A stretch of 34,214 nt of DNA from Plantago elongata (lineage: Eukaryota; Streptophyta; Magnoliopsida; Lamiales; Plantaginaceae): contig JAYMSP010001261.1 of NCBI GenBank assembly GCA_036897095.1, positions 1-34,214 of the forward strand, in the 5' to 3' direction. Shown one piece after another: positions 25,889 to 34,214 of this stretch. The notes under the pieces are model-generated. The model was given only the letters and a program-made list of their open reading frames with translations, had not been told where the DNA came from and ran no database searches. Position 1 is the stretch's first letter. Each line of letters opens with the position of its first letter. Made by a program: the position numbers and the translations under genes.

Positions 25889-28836
25889 TCAGTGATTAGC
25901 CTCATCCTCTGTAAGAGGCAAAATGTACCCATGCTTCTTGTCTGCATCATGTCAAAGCCGAATTCACTTCATTTTCATAACTTCTATAAATAAATAAAAT
26001 ACTGTGCATGCAGTAGCTAAACTAACCAAACCTATAGTCTATATTTTTGCACATGAACCCTATATGAAAGTATTCATATCAGGAGTAACTAAAAGCCTAA
26101 ATTAAAGCAACACATAATTTCAAACCAAAGTCATTAGGTACTGAGCATAGCCTGTATGTGAAACCTAATGTTCATCATCAATACTTTGACCCAAAACTTT
26201 TTATGCGATTGTGCAATTAACACCCAAATCTACGAACTGTGGGCGATGCTACCACATTGAGCCTGTTCATTGGAACAACCTAACGATATTAATCGTTTGT
26301 TTGAAAAAGTTGTCTCTCAGATCAATATGATAGTAAGAATTATTATTGTTTGCATGTGTGTAGGGACATATGTGAGTGTAAGTGCAACATAGATGTATAG
26401 ATCATAAGATACATTTCATGTGCAAAAATGTCAACGGAGAAAAAGGGTTGGGGGTACTGTACCTTTCTTTGAAGCTTTATTATGTCTATCCTTCCTCTCA
26501 ATATCATTAGTCTTCCAATCATTATTGTGCAATTCATCCTTTTCTTCGTTTTCAATATCACTCTCGCTCGCTGTCTCCCATTCAGAATCATCACTTTCTC
26601 GGCCACAAACATCTCCAGCTTCACCTTCGCACTGAACTCCTCCATGTTTAATGGCAGCTTCCCTAAACAGCCATGCTGCCCGCATCTGTTTCTTAACCAA
26701 ACGCTCTGCATAATCAGGCACTTTATTTTGCCTCGAGGCCAATTCTGGATCAGGTGATTGAGAGAACTCATTTATATACAGAATCGCATCTAATAGACTC
26801 TCTTTAGCTAATCCAAGCATGTCATAAGCTTGTGCTCGTCTCCACAGGCTTTTGGCATGACGATTTGCCGGTGTATGTAGAGAAAGTGCACGAGTAGCAT
26901 CACTTATAGCAGCTAGAGGTTGTTGCAACAAAAGGTGACACTGAGCTCGATTACTGTACAAAACAACTCTTTCTCTCTTAGCCCTCATTGGGCACAGAGA
27001 CAATGATTCGGAATATTTTGAAGCAGCACCGGATATGTCTCCAGATGAAAACAGTGAGTTCCCTTCAAGTTTAACTACTAAAGCTGCGGCTTGTTTGATA
27101 TGTAGATCCTCCTTAGGCATACTCTTCTCCCATTTTATTCTTTGTCGTGCAGCTAGAAGTTCCTCAACCTCATCTTTAGCATGGCCACTAACTGAGGTGC
27201 GGCCTGTTGATTGAACACATTCCTGAAGAACATTGACAATCGAATCGCCAAGTTTCTTGTGATCACCTAATGAGGTTAAATCAGCAAGGTCAATGAGTGT
27301 TGGTACTGCCTTATCAGTGACCTGCATGAACGAGGAAGTTAATATAAGGCTACTAATCGTCAAGAGATTTCACTTCAACCGAGAAATTTAAATACGAAAA
27401 GAGAAAATAGATTACATCTCACAGAGCACAGAGACAACAGTCCAAGTCTAACACTGACATTCAGCGCAAGCAATAATGAAAACAATATACTAACTTGACT
27501 AATTTCTAACAATAGACTGGTACCATATATGCATTCTATCACAAAAAGGGAGAGCTATTGTGAAGATTGACTAAAAAGAATGTTGTGAACAGCTTATAAA
27601 TTATAGCACATGTGAACAGCTTCTGATATGTGCCTGGGCTTAGTATCAGAATGATATTTCAGTGAGACTGCACAATGCATTGCTAATAGTAACACAAGCA
27701 TTAATAAAAGCATTTCAAGCCTTACATGCTGCTCATATATGAAATGGGTTTAAATAAAAAGATTAAGCACCTTAAGTTCAGCAAAAAAGATAGTACAGTA
27801 CTTCATTAAGATTTATAATAACTTAAGCAGATCAACAGGAAAATATAAACAAAGCAATCACCTTATGACAGGTACTTGGATCTTGCAGAAGCCAAAGAAG
27901 ACAGTCAATCGCCATATACTGCCAATCATCTGATGACCGAGCAATGTTACACAAAGCATCTATAAGTCCAGGACAGCTGGCAACTGGGCCCCTACCAACC
28001 TTATGGTGGCAAATCGTTCTTAATAATCCAATACCTGCTGGTGAATTTTCATTAACAAGGCCTCCCCACATTCCTGGAAGCTTGGTCAGAAATTCTGGCT
28101 TGCAAATAGTCGGAAGAAACTCTGGTTTAAAAGCAAAGCAATTTATAAGCTGCAGCGACCAGCACTGCAACTGACTCGCCCATTCTTCTGCCTTTCTGGA
28201 CTCCATTTCCACACCGCCCATGCCGCGTGTCAGAAGATCACAATGATAACTAAGCCTCCTGTCCACATACTGGTAAAAGTGTGTGTAAACAATTTCCAAA
28301 GAACTCATGGCTAACTGCATGGAAAGTTCCAAGATTTCCCCATGACTTGCTAGAGATGGAAAAGTGCTAGCATATGTCGCGAGGTGTCCTAAAGCTCGTA
28401 CAGCTACTCTCTGCTCAACCCAAGTCAACCGCCCTCTTAAAAGTTCAACTAATGCTGGGATGACACCAGCATGTACAGATGTTTCAGCAAACTCTTCCAT
28501 ATTCATGGTGTACGATCCAATTATATGAGCTGCATAGTAAGGGATGTAAATGTTTTGGTCATGAGATAGCCAGCGACGGTTTTTAAGGCCTTTCCAGATG
28601 AGTGCTGACATACATTCAAATATTCCTAATTCAATGAACTCGGGATCATTAGGGTGGGCCATGGCGGTGTTCCATAGGCCACTAATGGGCAGAACTTGAC
28701 CATCATCGTCTTGGGAAGGAAGTTCTCGAAAGAACTTAAGTATGCTTGCTCTTCTCTTATTAGGATTACCTTCTTTCATTACACAGAAGAAGCATCCAGG
28801 GTACGGGCAATCCGAGGTAACTTTATCCATGCTCAT
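25889..28836 (-). CDS. ARM-repeat/TPR protein (3 coding exons, 628 aa)
   Basis: Coding exons: 28836-27862, 27321-26463, 25941-25889; joined 1887 nt with stop, introns GT-AG. It resembles the plant ARM-repeat/tetratricopeptide-repeat-like proteins of unknown function. The N-terminus has a small cysteine cluster (CPYPGCFFC, residues 10-18). An alpha-helical ARM-like region spans about 65-325 (HAGVIPALVELLRG, AVRALGHLATYA). TPR units lie at about 400-510 (KLEGNSLFSSGDISGAASKY, LYSNRAQCHLLLQQPLAAIS, AKSLWRRAQAYDMLG). Then comes an acidic tail (about 560-595, ESDDSEWETASESD). The C-terminus HGYILPLTEDEANH comes from the short third exon. TPR plus ARM suggests a soluble scaffold or co-chaperone; this is inference. 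An in-frame TGA upstream of ATG 28836 fixes the start. Without the last splice the frame would end in TVPPTLFLR at 26431. Confidence 0.88.
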
Positions 28837-30263
28837 GACAATTGACAGGCAATCAATTCCTCATCAAGAAGTTACCTGGAATAAATAGCAAGCGCTTCTT
28901 GAATATAATAGGCCGTATACTTCACTGCAAAATAATGACAAGCAAAACAAAAATTTGGCATTGCATGTGCTGATTTGCATACACAGATTACAGTATCAAG
29001 TTGTTTTTGTGATGCTTCAAACATTTCCACTACGATTCTAAGAAATGCATCAAATATGTTGTTGTATGTGGAAAAGGTAACTATCAATGCAAACAACAAA
29101 GACAATAAGAAATACTTGTTCCTGGTGAATACGCTATTACATTGCATCCAACGGCATTCTCCAAGCATGAAATGCTATATTATAAAACAACAACCAGGCA
29201 GCTAACAGACCACTAAACATAAAAATCAAAACCACATAAATTGCATCAAATAGTATTACATTCCAGAGTGTCAAACCAGAAAGAGCACCGAAAACAAGCC
29301 TTCCCCAATATATGTCCCAACAAATTTATAACTTGTGAGCCAAATCCATTAGTTGGGCATCTTTCCTGCTAGTAAGCAAGCACAGCCTGTTCTTAGTCAC
29401 TGACATTCACAATTTAAGTGTTTATCCTAAATACTTGGCGACTTCTAGGTGAGTACATATACCATACTCAAATTTATTGGGGCTCGACAACCTTGTTTAG
29501 TAATACATCAAATGCAAGAACCTAATCTTATGTCCGAACTAAACTTCCTAGTGAAACAAACTTTGAGAACAGGAAAAAACAAGCGTACAGACTCATGTTA
29601 AGAAAGCTATCGGATTTTCATTACTGTGAATTCCTGCACAAATCCAACTTAAACCCTTGTTCTCAACATGTTGACGAATGATGTCATATTCAAGGAGCTT
29701 CTTAAGCAGATTTTGACTGCAGTTTTTGGAAAGGGGGCTAAGCAAATTCATTTTGCAAAAACAATACAACAAACGAAAACCGCTCTACAAATGATACCTG
29801 CATCACATATATGTCATAAGGCTACCTACTGAACGACAAAGATTGGGTTAACTTAAAGCAACCAAGTTTACAATTCTAAGATACTGCCACAGAAAAAAGG
29901 CCACCTGATTGGACATTTCCAGCTCCAATTATCTAGCCTTACAATGCTAACAAGCTCGAATACAATTCGACTCAAACTCCATGTCAAACCATTCCAAGGA
30001 AAATCAAGCAAACGTCTTAGTTAACGAACCTTTTCATCACTTAGAGGTTAAAACAACCATTTCCCAAATGGATCTACTGACAGAAAGCAAATTCAACAAA
30101 AAGGCGCAACATTTTCACTGAAATCTCAAATCCCAAATACAAAAACCAAGAACATACAACCCATTTCCAATTTCCAAACCAAAACTAAAAATTAACACCT
30201 CAAGAACAATGCTTGGTGTAAAAACTAGAAAAAAGATGCAACTTTTCGATAGCTTAGGATACC
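28837..30263 (-). other. Leader of the ARM/TPR gene with a 1387-bp intron
   Basis: The minus strand reads TTTTCAG|GTATCC at 30263/30262 and TTATTCCAG|GTAACTTC at 28876/28875, consistent with an intron of 1387 bp in the 5' UTR. The short second leader piece (28875-28837) contains a 3-codon uORF (ATGAGGAATTGA). The intron itself shows no coding frame or transposon end. Confidence 0.5.
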
Positions 30264-30481
30264 TGAAAAGATTAGCAACACGGGGAAACTTTACTCAGCA
30301 GAGTGAGTAATGGAGAGTCTCTATTTGTTTCTTCTTTTCGAGTCAAGTTGACTGAATTGAACTTCAACACAAGTATATATGTGGATTTTTGGGTAACAAA
30401 TTTGCTGACAAAGAGGATGTAGAGTGAGAGAGATAGATGGTCCTTGCCCCTTTTCTGGTTTTTCGGAAGTTTCTGATTCAC
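30264..30481 (-). promoter_or_regulatory. First leader exon and pyrimidine-patch promoter of the ARM/TPR gene
   Basis: About 220 nt free of ATG on the minus strand. It contains a CT-rich patch (CTATCTCTCTCACTCTACATCC, plus 30417-30438) and no TATA box, which is a common layout for broadly expressed plant genes. The actual start site is not visible. Confidence 0.4.
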
Positions 30482-30806
30482 GCTCCGACAGCGAAATAGG
30501 ATCTTGTAATGAAATTATTTTCCTTGCAAGAGAAAATGGTAAAAAGATCTTGAAATGAAATCCTTTGTGATTTTTTAAGTGAAAACGTGATGGGTAATGA
30601 TGTGTTTATGTAAACTAAATCAATTGGTAGGGTCTTGCTCTTGCATTATCTCTTACTACATTAATGGTTGTGTACTTGTGGTTTTTTCAAAATTACGGCT
30701 CCGACCCGAACCTATCAGAAAAACGAATGATACTTAGACTATAATACGATATTATATCATAAATTCATTTCCATACATATATAAGAAAATTAGAGTTGGT
30801 ACATCG
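30482..30806. other. Spacer between ARM/TPR leader and retrotransposon
   Basis: About 330 bp with no recognised feature. It must include the ARM/TPR promoter. Confidence 0.4.
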
Positions 30807-31045
30807 TGTTAAGAGAAGTATTAAGAATTGATTAGTTGGTTAATATGAAGTAGTTAAGTTAGTTAATACTGTTATGTTCTTCAATGTATATACAAAGAAG
30901 ACATGAACCAAAATCCATTGTATTCATTCATTTGGAGTATAATTTCTCCATAAGATCAATATACAAAATTTGATTCTTGATCCTTGTTGATATTATTCAC
31001 ACGGTATCAAAATTTGATTCTTGATCCTTGTTGATATTATTCACA
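30807..31045 (+). repeat. 5' LTR of a Copia retrotransposon
   Basis: It starts TGTTAAGAG and ends ..TTATTCACA, giving the TG...CA ends of an LTR. It is followed by CGGTATCAGTAG, close to the initiator-tRNA-Met primer site (TGGTATCAGAGC). The length is 195 bp to the first CA (31001) or 239 bp to the second (31045), because the LTR end is duplicated. No second LTR is in the window. Confidence 0.65.
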
Positions 31046-31052
31046 CGGTATC
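30965..31052. repeat. 44-bp tandem duplication across the LTR/PBS junction
   Basis: 30965-31008 and 31009-31052 are identical: AAAATTTGATTCTTGATCCT..., through TTATTCACACGGTATC. Each copy holds the last bases of the LTR and the first bases of the primer-binding site. Confidence 0.9.
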
Positions 31053-31262
31053 AGTAGTTTTCAATCGATAATCGATCATTCATATCCGATCAACTCATTT
31101 CCGCTGCTCTGCTCTGTTTTCCCCCATTTCTCTGCGTAATTTGTTCTTCTGCAGCCGTTAGTTGCTGTTACATTCATTGATTTTACGAGCAGCAGTTCCT
31201 TTCCATCGATCAACCGTTCTTGAGCAGTTACTCGACAGTTGAGCAGCTTCTTGGACAAATTC

Positions 31263-33192
31263 ATGGCGGATTTAAGCTCTACAGACGGCGATGTCATTCA
31301 TCAACAAACAGGGGTCAGACCATCGGCCACTTCGCGTGCAAATTCATCCTTGAATCCGGCGGAAAACCAATTTTCCCCCTATTTCTACCACCCATCTGAT
31401 CACCCAGGCCTTCAAATAATCTATGTCATCTTCAATGGTACAAATTACGTTTCTTGGAGCAAATCGGCCATCCGTGCATTGCAAGTGAAGAACAAACTTG
31501 CTCTCATTGACAGATCTCTTCCGTTACCTGCGGTTGATGACTTCATCCTGTATGATGTTTATGAACGAGCCAATGCTCTAGTCTTGGGATGGATCAACCT
31601 TTCTCTCCACTATGACATCAAGAACAACCTGCTCTATCGCAATTCAGCCAGAGATGTATGGCTTGAGATCTAGTCCAGGTATGCTCAATCTGATGGCCCT
31701 CGCATTTTCACTTTAGAAAAGAACCTTGGTTCCATGTCCAAGGCTTCAATGTCCCTAACCCAATATTACAATCATTTTAAAAGTATTTGGGATGAATACA
31801 TTAGCTTTAGACCTGTTTTGGCATGCTCCTGTGGTGCTTTATCCACCTGCACATGTGAGCTCATCCAAACGCAGATGCTCACCCAACAGAAGGATGCAGT
31901 GATGAAGTTTCTTGTTAGTTTGGATGAGTCCTACGCTCACCTACGTAGCCATCTTCTTCTGCAGAAACCATTCACATCCTTATCCCAAGTGTATTCTATA
32001 TTATTGCAAGATGAATCACAAAGATCCTTGTTTCAACCTGCTGTCACAAGTCCATTGGATTCAGCTGCCATGATCAGCAGATCCACATCTTATCGGCCAC
32101 CTCATATCAGGAACACTTCTTCTCAAGGAAACAATACCAATCCTCAGCAATTCAGATCATTTCAGAAAGATAAACCCAAGAAGAGATGCTTACACTGTGG
32201 GCTAAAAAATCATACTCAGGAGTCCTGCTTCCAGCTCATTGGGTTTCCACCAGGTTGGAAACAACCCAACAAGATTGCTCAGATGCCCAAAGCAAATGCA
32301 GTTGAGTCATTTTATCCAGACATGAGCAACAACACTGTTGATAATCCACTAATGGACCCTGCACTATACCAGCAGTTCAACCAATTTACTCAGTTTCTAG
32401 CCTTTCAAAAGCACTCTCAGATTCAGCCTGCTGCACCTGCTCCTCATCACTCAGCCAATGTTGCAGTGGCCACCTTACCTCAGTCTGCTGATGAGATCAT
32501 TCCCTCAGGTTTGCATGGAAAATCCTACTGCTTTACTGCATTTAATACAATGACAACACAATCTTGGATAGTGGACACTGGTGCCACTGATCACATGACT
32601 TGTGATGCTTCCCTGTATGTTTCTTCACCTATTTCAGTTAAAGTGCTTATCAAACTACCAAATAATAATTCTACAATTGCAACACTCATGGGTGATATAC
32701 ATATATCTAATGATCTAACACTTAAAAATGTCCTCTTTGTACCTACCTTCACCTACAACTTGCTATTCATCAGCAGCATCACAAAATTTTCTTCTTGCAA
32801 TGTTTTATTCACTGCTAATCATTGTCTTCTGTTGAGTGCTAAACAAATGAATATGCAGGATCTGCTGTCTTTGAGAAGGATTGGGGATGCTGATCAGAGA
32901 GATGGTCTTTACCATCTGAATTTTAAACCTTTAGACATCACTCATGATCATTTTTCTGTTGATAACTCAGTGTTTTCTGCAAACCTTACTAAAACTGAAG
33001 ATGTAAAGCTATGGCACTATAGATTAGGCCATGCATCATTCAAATGTCTCTCTAACATCCCAGTTTTAGCTCTCAAATGTAATCAAAAACACAATTGTAC
33101 TGTATGCCATTTTGCTAAACACAAGAGGTCTCAGTTTTCTTACAGCACTTCTACTTCATCTGCTATTTTTTATATTATCCATTGTGACATAT
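31263..33192 (+). pseudogene. Copia gag-protease-pre-integrase, broken
   Basis: Starts MADLSSTDGDVIHQQTGVRP. A gag (UBN2-like) region includes NGTNYVSWSKSAIRALQVKN and, after the stop, SLTQYYNHFKSIWDEY. A CCHC zinc knuckle (CLHCGLKNHTQESC) lies at 32187-32228. The aspartic protease SWIVDTGATDHMTCD has DTGA at 32574. The gag-pre-integrase region WHYRLGHAS...CTVCHFAKHKRSQF follows. There is a single in-frame TAG at 31671-31673; the frame is otherwise continuous from 31263. Coding ends at HCDI, the beginning of the integrase core, where a CACTA element begins (33193). Integrase catalytic residues, reverse transcriptase and RNase H are not in the window; they may lie beyond the inserted element. 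An insertion plus a nonsense codon make this copy inactive. Confidence 0.88.
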
Positions 33193-33204
33193 CACTACAA
33201 GAAA

Positions 33205-33670
33205 ACAGTGTTTTAGTAACGGAATTTCTAACGAAAATTGAGGTTTCTAACGGAATTTCTAACGGAAAAAAAATCGTGAGAAACAGGTTGTCAGAAACAA
33301 TTTCTAACGGAACTTTTTTTCCGCTAGAAATTTCTAACGGAATTTCTAACGAATATAAGATTTCGTTAGAAAATATGGTTCCGGTTCAAACCAGAACCGG
33401 CCAGAGTTTCTAACAGAATGACCAAATTCCGTTAGAAACTTTCTAACGGATTTTGGCCGTTCCGTTAGAAAGTTTCTAACGGAACGGCCAAATTATGTTA
33501 GAAAGTTTCTATCGGAATTTGGCCATTCCGTTAGAAACTTTGTATTTAAAAAAAAATTAATTTGCAAGTTTCTAACGGAATGGTCAAATTCTTTTAGAAA
33601 CTGTGTATTTAAAAAAAAATTAATTTGCAAGTTTCTAACGGAATGGCCAAATTCTGTTAGAAACTGTGTG
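33205..33670. repeat. Subterminal repeat array of the CACTA element
   Basis: About twenty copies in both orientations of TTTCTAACGGAA, roughly ten of them exact (for example at 33243, 33255, 33301, 33330, 33473). Such arrays are the binding sites of the element's own TNPA-type protein in En/Spm. A 41-nt inverted repeat at 33452-33492 has perfect 20-bp arms around a single G. Three copies of a 63-bp unit start at 33533, 33596 and 33659. A small hairpin (CCGGTTC/GAACCGG) sits at 33381-33400. Confidence 0.85.
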
Positions 33671-33840
33671 TTTTTTAAAAAAAAATTAATTTGCAAATAT
33701 ATATACTTCATCCTCTCCACCACAAAAGAGTTCCCACAAGGGGGGACAACGGTGGACCATTCTTCCCCTTTCACCCGGCCCCGCCTCCGCCTCCCTATCT
33801 CTATCAAGATATCACCGTATTTCAGTGGCTTCGGGTTCGT

Positions 33841-33944
33841 ATGGAGAGCAGAATCCCATCCGGGAGTTACTTTCACCATGCTCCAATTGGAGTTCCTGTT
33901 CTACCTCCACTTCAGAGGCCTTCGCCAATCTCAGATCGTCAAAG
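33841..33944 (+). CDS. Possible first exon of a CACTA-borne gene (partial)
   Basis: ATG at 33841 opens MESRIPSGSYFHHAPIGVPV followed by LPPLQRPSPISDR, ending at a plausible donor (AAAG|GTATTT) at 33944/33945. The composition is GC- and proline-rich, unlike the flanking AT-rich DNA. Its place, about 650 bp inside the left terminus, is where CACTA genes usually start. It could equally be a captured host exon. The rest is not identifiable in the window. Confidence 0.4.
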
Positions 33945-34214
33945 GTATTTAGGAGACTTACTGGCAGAGACAAAAATTAGTTTAGTTTAGTTTAGTTTAG
34001 GAGACTTCCTATTCCATCCTTTTATAATTACTTTAGTTTTCAGTTTTCATAATTTCAATGCCAATATATATGTAATCAAAATTTATATGTTGATTAAATA
34101 ATAATATTAGTCGTATAGTGTTTAGTAAAAATAAAAGATAGAAAATGAAGAAATATCACAAAGTTAGCTTCTCAATTTCATGGAAAATTGAAAAATTTAC
34201 CAAAAAAAAAAAAA
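33945..34214. other. AT-rich CACTA interior up to the window edge
   Basis: Contains an AGTTT pentamer run (TTAGTTTAGTTTAGTTTAG, about 33978-34000) and ends in a run of A. No coding signal is seen; probably intron of the element's gene. Confidence 0.4.

Larger units (their letters stand above)
33193..34214 (+). mobile_element. Left end of a CACTA (En/Spm) transposon inside the Copia element
   Basis: It begins CACTACAAGAAAA, the standard plant CACTA terminus, directly after TAT (33190-33192; the 3-bp target duplication cannot be checked because the right end is outside the window). About 500 bp of subterminal repeats follow, then less repetitive sequence with a possible exon (33841-33944). No TTTTCTTGTAGTG right end appears before the window ends at an A-run. 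Confidence 0.85.

Noticed and set aside
26482..26757. 91-aa plus-strand frame within the ARM/TPR gene
   Set aside because: Antisense shadow of the conserved TPR-gene exon on the minus strand.
30272..30481. 69-aa frame in the ARM/TPR leader
   Set aside because: It lacks an ATG start (opens with GTG) and lies in what reads as an untranslated leader exon.
33493..33879. 128-aa minus-strand frame with repeated LQINFFLNT segments
   Set aside because: It is a translation artefact of the 63-bp tandem units and 12-mer repeats in the CACTA end.

Overview
The window is plant nuclear DNA, from a eudicot and probably an asterid. The reasons are multi-exon genes with GT-AG introns, AT-rich spacers, plant-only families (a cucumisin-type subtilase, an alcohol-forming fatty acyl-CoA reductase) and typical plant transposons. 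The asterid placement is a weak inference from overall similarity.

Left half, 1-14345. A duplicated, tRNA-derived SINE-like fragment sits at the left edge. It is followed by three intact genes that I could splice into continuous reading frames: (1) the ESCRT AAA-ATPase SKD1/VPS4, + strand, 713-5840, 8 exons, 432 aa; (2) a secreted cucumisin-like subtilase, + strand, 6592-10426, 11 exons, 757 aa, full catalytic set; (3) a fatty acyl-CoA reductase, - strand, 14345-11487, 10 exons, 496 aa. Genes 2 and 3 converge on each other.

Middle, 14346-25888. This is an AT-rich, gene-poor spacer of about 11.5 kb made largely of transposon debris. It holds a tRNA-like SINE remnant, a 117-bp Tourist-type MITE with a perfect TTA target duplication, a Harbinger-like terminus with two hairpins, an RNase H fossil, a Stowaway-like MITE, another foldback element, and two degenerate copies of a Tigger/pogo transposase C-terminus. 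One of those two copies is split by an hAT-like element. Near 24000-24257 (- strand) a TATA box and a GC-rich island suggest a transcript I cannot identify.

Right, 25889-34214. An ARM-repeat/TPR protein gene (- strand, start 28836, stop 25889, 628 aa) has a 53-nt last coding exon and a long leader intron. About 330 bp upstream of its leader, on the opposite strand, a Copia retrotransposon begins. It has a short LTR, a duplicated LTR/primer-binding junction, and a gag-protease-pre-integrase frame with one stop codon. The frame is cut at the start of the integrase core by a CACTA transposon, whose left end fills the rest of the window with about 20 copies of a subterminal 12-mer and a 41-nt near-perfect palindrome.

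The four host genes are functionally unrelated (endosomal sorting, cell-wall proteolysis, wax/suberin alcohols, a chaperone-like scaffold). I see no operon-like or defence-like system. The unusual content is nested transposon structure and some leader and exon architecture. Exon boundaries were read by eye from GT-AG sites, frame continuity and family conservation.
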